A DNA stretch of 64,000 nt from Candidatus Omnitrophota bacterium (GTDB taxonomy: Bacteria > Ratteibacteria > UBA8468 > B48-G9 > JAFGKM01), in assembly GCA_023819375.1 (NCBI GenBank), contig JAMWDI010000001.1, positions 43,685 through 107,684 of the forward strand, read 5' to 3'. The position numbers and the translations under genes were made by a program. The notes beneath the pieces were generated by a model. The model did not search any database. It was not told the origin of the DNA and worked only from the letters and a program-made list of their open reading frames with translations. This document shows, in pieces, positions 45,515 to 53,449 of this stretch; the stretch's first letter is position 1; each line of letters opens with the position of its first letter.

Positions 45515-46638
45515 ATTGGACTTTCCACACCTGGATTGGAACAATTTTTACTTTTGCTTTTGGATTTTTTCTTATTGGTAGAAGATTAAGGAATAAAATA
45601 AAATGGTTAAACAGTTTATTTACAAAATTAGAAAGTTGGTTTAACTCTGTTTTCAGTGATAAAAGGAAAAAAATTTTCATTATCATTCTTATCCTCGTCA
45701 GTGCAGGTATTTTTATAAGATGTTATATTTGTGAATCAAATAAAACACTTTTTGAAAAAAATTATATGAATTTGGTCTATTTTCACCTTTTCTTTCGCTA
45801 TTTTATAAGAACATTTCCTATGATAGTTGCTGGTGCAATGCTTGGTGGTATAATTGAAAAATATTTCGGTTATGGGAAACGCAAATTACCTTCCAGTATG
45901 TTAGGAGCAGGATTTGTGGCTTCTGTAATTCCTATTTGTTCGTGCTCTGTTATTCCAATAGCACATTCTCTTTTGCTTACAAAAAAAATGCCTCTCAGAA
46001 CGGTAATAACTTTTTTAATTGTAGCGCCTGTTTTAAATCCTTATGTTATTTTTTTAGGAACTTCAATCATCGGCTGGAAATATACATTCTTTAGAATTGT
46101 TAGTATTTTTTTATTAGGAATGACAACAGGAATTCTTATGGAAAAATTTATAGGGATTAAAGAACAAGGGCCACTTGGAATAAAATATTATTCCTGCCAA
46201 GGGTGTTCAAAATTCAAAAAAGAAATTCATAACAATCCTAATCCTTCTGCACTTCTTTCAACGTATAACATACTTTCAGAACTCTTAGTTTATGTGATAA
46301 TAGGAATTGCTATAGGTTCTGCAGTTGCCAAATATTTACCTCCTAAAGTTGTTGGAAATTATCTTTCCTCAAATACACTTGGTTTATTCCTTGCTACAAT
46401 TGTTGGTATACCTCTTTTCATCTGTTCTGGAGAAGAAATATTGATTCTTAAGCCCCTTTTACATTTTGGTTTACCATTGGGACACGCCATTACTTTTACT
46501 ATAGCAGGAAATGGAATATGTTTTGCCAGTATACCTATTTTATTACCTTGTTTTGGAAAAAAAGCAACCATTTTTATTTTATCTTCTTTTTTTATTGGTT
46601 CATTTTTGATAGGACTTTTAATAAATATATTACTTTAG
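45508..46638 (+). CDS. Second DUF318 (ArsP-type) permease
   Basis: A 376-aa inner-membrane protein of the same family as the permease at 39237. Halves carry VIPICSCSVIPIAHSLLLTKKMPLR (about residues 143-167) and CSGEEILILKPLLHFGLPLGHAITF. An N-terminal extension has helices before the first repeat. The loop YYSCQGCSKFKKE contains a CxxC that may bind metal. Nearby arsC (intact and decayed) supports arsenic-related export, but the substrate is not shown by sequence. Confidence 0.82.
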   Translation: MLNWTFHTWIGTIFTFAFGFFLIGRRLRNKIKWLNSLFTKLESWFNSVFSDKRKKIFIIILILVSAGIFIRCYICESNKTLFEKNYMNLVYFHLFFRYFIRTFPMIVAGAMLGGIIEKYFGYGKRKLPSSMLGAGFVASVIPICSCSVIPIAHSLLLTKKMPLRTVITFLIVAPVLNPYVIFLGTSIIGWKYTFFRIVSIFLLGMTTGILMEKFIGIKEQGPLGIKYYSCQGCSKFKKEIHNNPNPSALLSTYNILSELLVYVIIGIAIGSAVAKYLPPKVVGNYLSSNTLGLFLATIVGIPLFICSGEEILILKPLLHFGLPLGHAITFTIAGNGICFASIPILLPCFGKKATIFILSSFFIGSFLIGLLINILL

Positions 46639-46640
46639 AG

Positions 46641-46663
46641 TTTTAAGAAGATAGAACTTAAAA
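46641..46663. terminator. Weak hairpin between convergent genes
   Basis: A perfect 7-bp inverted repeat, TTTTAAG and CTTAAAA with a 9-nt loop, lies between the permease stop and the arsC stop. It is AT-only apart from one pair, so stability is low. It could mark the end of both transcripts. Confidence 0.3.
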
Positions 46664-46672
46664 GAATACAAA

Positions 46673-47080
46673 TTAATCAAATTCATTTTTTACAATTCCC
46701 TCAATTTTTTCTTTTAATATATCCCTAACCTTTCTAAACTCTTCTATATTGCCCCTTTTGGTAGGATTTGGAATTTTCCAATACAAAGTTTTTTTCGCTT
46801 TTCCTTGAAAAACAGGACATACCCCATCTTCATCTCCACTACATACAAATATAACATAGTCAAATTCTTCATTTAAAAATTCATTAACTGATTTACTTCT
46901 CTGATTTGATATGTCTATTCCAATTTCTTTCATAACATATATTGCTAAAGGATGAACTGATTGTGGATGTGAACCAGCACTGAAGGCAATAAATTTATCT
47001 TTATAAAAATGATTAATTATTCCTTCAGCCATTTGACTCCTTGCAGAATTTTCTTTACACAAAAACAATATTTTCTTCAT
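46673..47080 (-). CDS. arsC: Arsenate reductase, low-molecular-weight phosphatase type
   Basis: Reduces arsenate to arsenite. The 135-aa protein begins KKILFLCKENSARSQMAEGI, the CxxxxxR P-loop with nucleophile Cys near residue 8. DYVIFVCSGDEDGVCPVF (about 74-91) supplies the second and third catalytic cysteines, as in thioredoxin-coupled ArsC. It is the last gene of the pst-phoU series and overlaps phoU by 4 nt. Placement at the end of a phosphate-uptake operon makes sense because arsenate enters through phosphate transporters. Confidence 0.92.
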   Translation of the reverse strand: MKKILFLCKENSARSQMAEGIINHFYKDKFIAFSAGSHPQSVHPLAIYVMKEIGIDISNQRSKSVNEFLNEEFDYVIFVCSGDEDGVCPVFQGKAKKTLYWKIPNPTKRGNIEEFRKVRDILKEKIEGIVKNEFD

Positions 47081-47733
47081 CCTTCTTCAAAATGGTGTTT
47101 AATTATTTTCCCTTCTATCATAAATATTACATCTTCACATATATTTGTTGATAGATCTGCTATCCTTTCTAAATTTTGGGCAATTCTTATTAAATGCAAC
47201 GCTCTTTCAATTACACTATAATCCTCAACCATATAGGTAATCAATTCTCTTGTTATCTGGTTCCTTAAGCTATCTACAATATCGTCCCTTTTACAAACAT
47301 CTTTTGCAAGATCAATTTTTTCTTCTATAAAAGAACTGATGCTATCTTTAATCATCTTTGTAGATTCTTCAGCCATTCTCGGTATATCAATTAATGGTTT
47401 CACATCCGGTCTTTTAATTAAAAACAATGAACTTTCACAAATATTGACAGCGTGATCGCCTATTCTTTCTAAATCATTATTTATTTTAAGTACCATTAAA
47501 ACTACTCTTAAATTTCTTGCTTTTGGTTCGTATTGAGCAATTATTTCTATACATAATTCATCAATTTCAATTTCAAACCTGTTTGCGATTGGTTCCAATT
47601 TTTCAATAACTTCTTTCAATATTTCTTCTTTTTTCTCAATCAATCCTTTTATACTTTTGTCAATCATTTCTTCAACCAAAAGACCGAATTCAATTATTTT
47701 TTGCTTCAATATCTTTATTTTTTCTTCAATCAT
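47077..47733 (-). CDS. phoU: Phosphate-signalling protein PhoU
   Basis: A 218-aa cytoplasmic regulator made of two three-helix repeats. The metal-binding motifs are NNDLERIGDHAVNICE (about residues 84-99) and AQNLERIADLSTNICEDVIF (about 187-206). It links the Pst transporter to PhoR and keeps the regulon off when phosphate is plentiful. It lies 14 nt downstream of pstB and is coupled to arsC. Confidence 0.95.
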   Translation of the reverse strand: MIEEKIKILKQKIIEFGLLVEEMIDKSIKGLIEKKEEILKEVIEKLEPIANRFEIEIDELCIEIIAQYEPKARNLRVVLMVLKINNDLERIGDHAVNICESSLFLIKRPDVKPLIDIPRMAEESTKMIKDSISSFIEEKIDLAKDVCKRDDIVDSLRNQITRELITYMVEDYSVIERALHLIRIAQNLERIADLSTNICEDVIFMIEGKIIKHHFEEG

Positions 47734-47747
47734 AATTTTTCTCCTTT

Positions 47748-48506
47748 TTAACCAAATTTACCACTCAAGTATTCTTCCGTTTTGGGGTTTTCAGGAGCAG
47801 TAAATATTTTTTCACTTTTACCATATTCAATCAATTCTCCAAGATATAAAAAGGCAACATAATCAGCAATTCTTGATGCCTGAGAGATGTTATGCGTAAC
47901 AATAATTATAGTAACATTATCCTTCAACTTTTCAAGTAAATTTTCTATTTCAACAGTTGATTTTGGATCGAGTGAAGAAGTTGGTTCATCAAGTAAAATA
48001 ATCTCAGGATTCAAGGCAAGAGATCTTGCTATGCATAATCTCTGCTGCTGACCACCCGAAAGTTGTGTTCCTTTTAAATAGAGTTTATCTTTAACTTCTT
48101 CCCAAAGAGCAACCTTTTTAAGACAATCTTCCACTATTTTATCTTTTTCTTCTCTTTTAAGTTTAATCCCATTTATTATATATCCTGCTAAAACATTTTC
48201 ATAGATTGATAAATGAGGAAAAGGATTTGGTTTTTGAAAAACCATCCCTATTTTCCTTCTTAAAAAAACAGGATTCATCTCAAAAATACTTTTATCATTT
48301 AAAAAGATATCGCCTTTATGAAATGCCTCTTTATTTAATTCATGCATTCTATTTATGCATCTTATTAATGTTGTTTTACCACAGCCAGATGGTCCCATAA
48401 TTGCAGTTATTTTTTTTTCAAATATTTCAAGGTTTATATTTTTTAAAACTAACAAATTTCCGTAACCTGCTGAAAAATTTTCAAATTTTAAAATTTTACT
48501 TTCCAT
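47748..48506 (-). CDS. pstB: Phosphate ABC transporter ATPase
   Basis: The 252-aa ATP-hydrolysing subunit, with Walker A GPSGCGKTTLIRCINRMHEL (Pst-specific continuation), Q-loop VFQKPNPFPHLSIYENV, signature LSGGQQQRL and Walker B IILLDEPTSSLDP. It drives phosphate import through PstC/PstA. It overlaps pstA by 19 nt and is followed by phoU, the standard order. Confidence 0.97.
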   Translation of the reverse strand: MESKILKFENFSAGYGNLLVLKNINLEIFEKKITAIMGPSGCGKTTLIRCINRMHELNKEAFHKGDIFLNDKSIFEMNPVFLRRKIGMVFQKPNPFPHLSIYENVLAGYIINGIKLKREEKDKIVEDCLKKVALWEEVKDKLYLKGTQLSGGQQQRLCIARSLALNPEIILLDEPTSSLDPKSTVEIENLLEKLKDNVTIIIVTHNISQASRIADYVAFLYLGELIEYGKSEKIFTAPENPKTEEYLSGKFG

Positions 48507-49318
48507 TTTTTAAGTCCAACTTTACTTATGGAATTCAAAATTAAAATTAAAATAATTAAAACAAAAGCACATCCCCACGCTTGCCTGTGCCAATCTTCGT
48601 AAGGACTCATTGTATAGGTAAAAATTAAAAGAGACAAAGAACTCACAGGTTTACAAATATTAAAATTTAAAAATGAATTACCAAAAGCAGTAAATAATAA
48701 AGGCGCTGTTTCTCCTGAAATTCTTCCTAAACCAACTAAAACACCAGAAAGTATGCCGTTTATTGAAATTGGAAGTATTACTTTAAAGATAGTTCTTGGA
48801 TATGAACTCCCAAGTGATAAAGATGTTTCAATCATTGAAAAAGGGACCATCTCAAATGTTTCTTTCGTTGCTTTTGCGATAATTGGAAGAAAAATCAATG
48901 ATAAAGCAACTGAACCAGCAATTGCAGAGAAATGTCCCATTTTTTTAACTATCCATAAGTATGCAATAATACCAATTACAATTGAAGGTATACTTTGCAA
49001 GACATCAATTAATATATTACAAATTTTTCCTATTTTCTTTTCCTTAAATTCATAAAGAAACATACCAAAAAAAATACCAATTGGAATAGAAATTAAAGAA
49101 GCAAAAAATAAAAGTAAAAAAGTGCCTGCTATTGCATTTAAAATCCCTCCTCCTATTTCTCCAGGGGGTTTAGGTAAAGAAAAGAAAAATTTGAGATTTA
49201 TTGAAGAAAGCCCATTTTTCAAAATTATATAAAAAATAAAAAATAAAGGAGTAAGCGTTAAAAAAGATAAAAAAATAACCAAAAATTTAAAAATTCTATC
49301 TTTAAAAATTTTCATCAT
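48488..49318 (-). CDS. pstA: Phosphate ABC transporter permease PstA
   Basis: A 276-aa permease with six membrane helices. The ABC-permease coupling loop is SLSLGSSYPRTIFKVILPISINGIL (about residues 180-205), and GLGRISGETAPLLFTAFGN is typical of PstA. It pairs with PstC to form the channel. It overlaps pstC by 4 nt. Confidence 0.95.
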   Translation of the reverse strand: MMKIFKDRIFKFLVIFLSFLTLTPLFFIFYIILKNGLSSINLKFFFSLPKPPGEIGGGILNAIAGTFLLLFFASLISIPIGIFFGMFLYEFKEKKIGKICNILIDVLQSIPSIVIGIIAYLWIVKKMGHFSAIAGSVALSLIFLPIIAKATKETFEMVPFSMIETSLSLGSSYPRTIFKVILPISINGILSGVLVGLGRISGETAPLLFTAFGNSFLNFNICKPVSSLSLLIFTYTMSPYEDWHRQAWGCAFVLIILILILNSISKVGLKKWKVKF

Positions 49319-50175
49319 ACTACCTTTTTGATTATATTATTTGCAATTAAATTTAAAATGAACGTTATAACAAAAAGAATCAGAGCCAGTTCAATAAGTG
49401 CAGAAATATGTATTTTAGTAATTGCTTCTAAAAATTCATTGGCTATTACCGATGCTATGGTATTTCCAGGTAAAAAAATAGACCGAGGAATAGTGTTTAC
49501 ATTGCCTATTACCATTGTTACTGCCATTGTTTCGCCAATCGCTCTACCAAAAGAGAGTAAAAATCCAGCAATGATGCCACTTTTAGCATAGGGTAAGATA
49601 ATCTTTTTTATTACTTCATAATGTGTTGCTCCAAAAGAAAATGCCGCCTCTTTTAAATCAGTAGGGATAAGTTTTATAACTTCTTTTCCTACAGATATAG
49701 TATAAGGGATAATCATAATTGAAAGAACAAGTGAAGCAGTAAAAACGCTTACACCTGTTGGAGGTAATGAAAATTTTATTTGCAAATTTCTTACAATTGG
49801 TGCAAGATAAAAAAGTCCCCACAATCCAAAAACAACAGAGGGAATAACTGCAAGAATTTCTATAAATGTTTCAAAAATTTTAGAAAAAATAGTATCTTTA
49901 TAATATTCACCAATAAATAAAGAGACTGATAAAGAAAAAGGTATAGATATTATCAGAGAAATTATTGATGTTAGGAGAGTTCCAACGATAAATGGAAAAG
50001 CGCCAAAATTTTCAAAAACAGGATCCCACGTTTTATTTATTAAAAAAGAAAAACCAAATTTTTTAATAGATATTGATGAGTTAATAAACAAAGTGATAAA
50101 AATAGAAAGGAGGAGTCCTATTATTAGAACTCCTCCTATTGCAATTATTCTTTTATAAATTTTTTCAAAACTCAT
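49315..50175 (-). CDS. pstC: Phosphate ABC transporter permease PstC
   Basis: A 286-aa permease, six helices. The loop AAFSFGATHYEVIKKIILPYAKSGI (about 184-208) and GRAIGETMAVTMVIGN (about 216-231) are PstC hallmarks. It overlaps pstS by 4 nt and pstA by 4 nt, so the whole transporter is translated as a coupled series. Confidence 0.95.
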   Translation of the reverse strand: MSFEKIYKRIIAIGGVLIIGLLLSIFITLFINSSISIKKFGFSFLINKTWDPVFENFGAFPFIVGTLLTSIISLIISIPFSLSVSLFIGEYYKDTIFSKIFETFIEILAVIPSVVFGLWGLFYLAPIVRNLQIKFSLPPTGVSVFTASLVLSIMIIPYTISVGKEVIKLIPTDLKEAAFSFGATHYEVIKKIILPYAKSGIIAGFLLSFGRAIGETMAVTMVIGNVNTIPRSIFLPGNTIASVIANEFLEAITKIHISALIELALILFVITFILNLIANNIIKKVV

Positions 50176-51209
50176 TGAATTAAAATTTTACCATTAAAAT
50201 GAAGTTTTTTCAACAAATTTTCTGCATTTTCAACTGCAGATTTTCCAAGTGGTGCATAGTGAAGAGGTCTTGCAAACTTTTGTCCTTCATGTATCATCCA
50301 CCATAAAAGATTAGCAAGATCTTTTGCTTTCTCATAAGTCATTCTTTCATTTGCTTTACCCAAATTTTTATAAACCAATATATATGTAAAAGCAGATATT
50401 GGATAACCTTTTTTATTTTCAGTGTCTGTTATAGTTATTCTCATGTCTTTGGGTAGTTTTACATTTGATGCCTCCGTTATTGATTCAACAGATGGCTTAA
50501 TGAAATTGCCTGCCTTATTTTTTACCAAGCCAAATAGTAAGTTATTCTGTAAAGCATATGTAAGTTCTACATAACCTATCGCTCCTGGAGTTTGTTTCAC
50601 AAGACCACTCACTCCCTCATTACCCTTTCCTCCAAGACCTACTGGCCAGTTTACACTTGTGCCACTGCCAACCTTTTCTTTCCACTCTTTACTTACTTTT
50701 GATAGATAATCTGTAAAAATAAAAGTTGTTCCGCTTCCATCAGATCTTCTTATCACTGTAATATTCATATCTGGTAAATTTTTATCTTGATTCACCTTTT
50801 TTATTTTTTCATCATTCCATTTTGTTATTCTGCCAAGGAAAATATCTGCAATTATTTCTGGAGTAAACTTAATTTCAGGAATATCTAAATTGTATGTTAA
50901 AACAACTGCTCCTAAACAAATAGGTATATGCAAAATCTCGTCATCAAATTCTTTCAATTGTTCATCCGTCAAAATAGCATCACTTCCAGCAAAGTCAATT
51001 GTTTTTGCTTTCAATTGCCTTATTCCTCCACCAGAACCAATTGATTGATAATTAACTTTTACTTTATAAGTTTTATAATACTCGTCAAACATTTTTGAAT
51101 ATAATGGGTAAGGAAAACTTGCACCTGCTCCTGTTAATTCAGTTTGACTATAGAGTTTTGCAATGTTTAGTAAGATTATGTTTAAACATAATAAAATTTT
51201 TTTAAACAT
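50172..51209 (-). CDS. pstS: Phosphate-binding protein PstS
   Basis: A 345-aa periplasmic receptor. A signal peptide (about residues 1-20) precedes TELTGAGASFPYPLYSKMF. Phosphate-contact segments QSIGSGGGIRQL, FAGSDAILT, RSDGSGTTFIF and PGAIGYVELTYA are present. No lipobox Cys is seen, so it is probably soluble in the periplasm, consistent with a diderm. It follows the porin gene by 12 nt. Confidence 0.96.
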   Translation of the reverse strand: MFKKILLCLNIILLNIAKLYSQTELTGAGASFPYPLYSKMFDEYYKTYKVKVNYQSIGSGGGIRQLKAKTIDFAGSDAILTDEQLKEFDDEILHIPICLGAVVLTYNLDIPEIKFTPEIIADIFLGRITKWNDEKIKKVNQDKNLPDMNITVIRRSDGSGTTFIFTDYLSKVSKEWKEKVGSGTSVNWPVGLGGKGNEGVSGLVKQTPGAIGYVELTYALQNNLLFGLVKNKAGNFIKPSVESITEASNVKLPKDMRITITDTENKKGYPISAFTYILVYKNLGKANERMTYEKAKDLANLLWWMIHEGQKFARPLHYAPLGKSAVENAENLLKKLHFNGKILIQ

Positions 51210-51221
51210 TTTACCCCCTTT

Positions 51222-52421
51222 TCAAAATTTTATTAAATAATCTAATTGAACTGTGTTTCTTCTATCACTTCTCGGACTTAATGGTTTACCTATAAAATAA
51301 GTCAATCCCATAGAAGAATACTTACTTATTTGATAACTAAAACTTATTTTATGTCCTTTTAAAGATGTCCCTCCGCCATTTATATCAGAATCACTTAAAA
51401 TGGCAAGTGTAGCATCATTTTCTATCAATCTATAATTATACTCAAGATACCAGTCATTTTTATCTTTCAATTTTCCTATTGAAAACCCTATCATCCATGC
51501 ATTATCATTATTGGGTACCTGTGAAAAAATATTTTTTACATATTCACCATATATTCTAAATGGTTTGTTAATTACATTAAAAGGTGTTATTTCAATCAGA
51601 AAATCTAATGGTCTGTATTCATAAAGATAGATATAATCAGGAGTACCGGAATCACTATTTCCCTTTGGACTATATTTTGGACTAACATCAGATTTCTTCT
51701 TACCTACAAGATTATCTGTTATATAAATTCCACCAGCAATTTTAAAATTCTTATCTTTAAATTTACTATCATAACCAACTTGAAAACCATATATAACAGG
51801 ATCATTTGTATTACTTTTAAATTCGTCAAGGAAAAAATATCCAAGGTTTAAAAAGAACCCTTCCTTAGAATTGAATGTTAAAGCAATTCCTTCTGGATTT
51901 ATATCTGAATCCCAAATTACATCGGAACAGTAAAAAGGATTTTCAATTTTACCTGCTAATATGTTGAAATTATTAATTTTATGTTTTACATATGCTCTAT
52001 CTATCCAGATTGCTTTTTGAGAAAAGGAGTCCTCCAAAGTTTGATTTGTGGATGTTTGTTCTCCAACTCCACTTGCTAAACGCAAACCTACCTCAGTATT
52101 TTCCAGAATATCTGTTTTAAATCCCCACCTTGCTCTTATTCTTCCTCTACATCTGTCAGGGTCTGTTGACCCTTCTAAAATGTCATCATACTGGTATCTA
52201 ACTCTTAAATCTCCTGAAAATTTTGTATTTTTCAAAAAATTATATTTTTCCTTTTCTTTCTTTTCTTCTCTTTCTCTTTCCTTTTTAATTTCCTCTTTTA
52301 TTTCTTTTGCTTCTTCATTTGTTATAACTCCCTTTTTAATCAATTTTTCAAGAAGAATATCAATCTCACCTGCAAAAGAAAATGTCAACATTAGAAGAAA
52401 AATTAGAAAAAATCTTTTCAT
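51222..52421 (-). CDS. Outer-membrane porin (putative phosphate porin)
   Basis: A 399-aa protein with signal peptide (MKRFFLIFLLMLTFSFAG), a short helical coiled-coil zone (about 20-62; EEIKKEREREEKKEKEK) and a beta-barrel of alternating strands beginning FSGDLRVRYQYDD. The last residue is Phe (VQLDYLIKF), the usual outer-membrane insertion signal. It resembles the 'putative porin' family. Its place upstream of pstS suggests phosphate or anion passage. It is direct evidence for an outer membrane. Confidence 0.85.
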   Translation of the reverse strand: MKRFFLIFLLMLTFSFAGEIDILLEKLIKKGVITNEEAKEIKEEIKKEREREEKKEKEKYNFLKNTKFSGDLRVRYQYDDILEGSTDPDRCRGRIRARWGFKTDILENTEVGLRLASGVGEQTSTNQTLEDSFSQKAIWIDRAYVKHKINNFNILAGKIENPFYCSDVIWDSDINPEGIALTFNSKEGFFLNLGYFFLDEFKSNTNDPVIYGFQVGYDSKFKDKNFKIAGGIYITDNLVGKKKSDVSPKYSPKGNSDSGTPDYIYLYEYRPLDFLIEITPFNVINKPFRIYGEYVKNIFSQVPNNDNAWMIGFSIGKLKDKNDWYLEYNYRLIENDATLAILSDSDINGGGTSLKGHKISFSYQISKYSSMGLTYFIGKPLSPRSDRRNTVQLDYLIKF

Positions 52422-52517
52422 TTTCTAACCCCCTTTTTATCTTTTTATAAATTAATAATACAAAATAAATCACTTTACTCTCATATAACATCACCTCCTT
52501 TCTAAATTTTTTATTGT

Positions 52518-52817
52518 TTAAAACCATAAATTTCTATTCTCCTCTATTTTATATGTTAATCTTTCTGTCTTTAGAATTATTTCTCCTTTTTCATCTATAA
52601 ATGGCAAAGCCTCTTCCCAATTTACCTCTTCTGGAATTTCTAAAATATAGGAAATTGTATGCCACGGGAAAATTCTAAATTTTATATCACTTATATAAAT
52701 ACCCTTGTTCAACATTGGATTTTTAAAATGAAATGTTTTGCATCTTAATTTGATATATCTATCATTTTCTTCTATTAATTCACCAAGAGCATAGTGATTT
52801 GTTGCTTCTTTATACAT
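52518..52817 (-). CDS. Small protein of unknown function in the pho block
   Basis: A 99-aa protein of mixed strands, starting MYKEATNHYALGELIEENDRYI, with an NPMLNKGIYISDIKFRIFPWHTISYI core and no signal peptide or Cys pair. I do not recognise it. It lies between the sigma factor gene and the porin gene on the same strand, with 39 and 96 nt on either side. The 96-nt gap before the porin contains AT-rich sequence and a GGAGGTG stretch but no clear gene. Confidence 0.55.
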   Translation of the reverse strand: MYKEATNHYALGELIEENDRYIKLRCKTFHFKNPMLNKGIYISDIKFRIFPWHTISYILEIPEEVNWEEALPFIDEKGEIILKTERLTYKIEENRNLWF

Positions 52818-52856
52818 TTTTTTATTCTCACCAAAATCACTTTAAATTTTTCCATT

Positions 52857-53384
52857 TTAATAAATAGATACTTCCTCTCTGTTAAAACTCATTGAATGAA
52901 TGGTTAATTTTTTGTTAATATTTTTTAATTTTCTTATGGCTCTCTGCTTAATCTGTTTTGTTTTTTCTTTTGAAATCCCTATTTCTTTGGATATTTCTTT
53001 TATTGTTTTGCCCTCAATAAAAAATTTTTCAATAATCAATTTTTCAATTTCTAAAAGGCCTGTTAAATTTAAAACTGTAAATTTATTATCAAAATCGTGA
53101 TTTAAACTATAATTTTTAAACTTGATTTGAGAAAAACCCGGCTTTCTTTTTTGTCTTTTAAAATTTTCTATTGATTGAATAATATTTTTTTTAATCCAAA
53201 AATAGGCATATTTTGAAAAAGGAACTTTCATGTTATCCTTATAGTTTTTACGTGCTTCAATTAATCCTAAACATCCTTCTTGAAAAAGGTCTTCTTTTTC
53301 AATCCCTAAATTTCCAATCATAGTCTCGTATCTCTTAAGAATTTTTCTCACAAGTGGAAAATAATTTTCAACATTTATATCCAT
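52857..53384 (-). CDS. Minimal sigma-70-type factor
   Basis: A 175-aa sigma factor with region 2 (DLFQEGCLGLIEARKNYKDNMKVPFSKYAYFWIKKNI, split here as it is about residues 32-75), a basic linker FKRQKRKPG and region 4 helix-turn-helix (KTIKEISKEIGISKEKTKQIKQRAIRKL, about 128-155). Regions 1.1 and 3 are missing. Region 2.3/2.4 resembles group 3 factors (flagellar/sporulation type) more than ECF. It is the first gene after phoR and has a PHO-box-like repeat before it, so phosphate starvation may induce it. Confidence 0.85.
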   Translation of the reverse strand: MDINVENYFPLVRKILKRYETMIGNLGIEKEDLFQEGCLGLIEARKNYKDNMKVPFSKYAYFWIKKNIIQSIENFKRQKRKPGFSQIKFKNYSLNHDFDNKFTVLNLTGLLEIEKLIIEKFFIEGKTIKEISKEIGISKEKTKQIKQRAIRKLKNINKKLTIHSMSFNREEVSIY

Positions 53385-53428
53385 TTGATTAAAAATACAG
53401 ATCAGAAATTAAAAAAGAATAAAATTTA

Positions 53429-53445
53429 TGTTAAAAATCTGTTAA
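53429..53445 (-). promoter_or_regulatory. PHO-box-like direct repeat
   Basis: On the minus strand two exact TTAACA hexamers (53445-53440 and 53434-53429) are spaced 11 bp start to start, the spacing used by PhoP/PhoB-type regulators. A -10-like TATTCT follows at 53421-53416. The site stands between phoR and the sigma gene, just where the pst operon promoter would be expected. Confidence 0.5.
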
Positions 53446-53449
53446 AAAT

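Noticed and set aside
52422..52517. Short minus-strand frame after GGAGGTG upstream of the porin, possibly a leader peptide
   Set aside because: The ATG directly abuts the Shine-Dalgarno sequence, the next ATG gives only four codons, and no conserved feature supports it.
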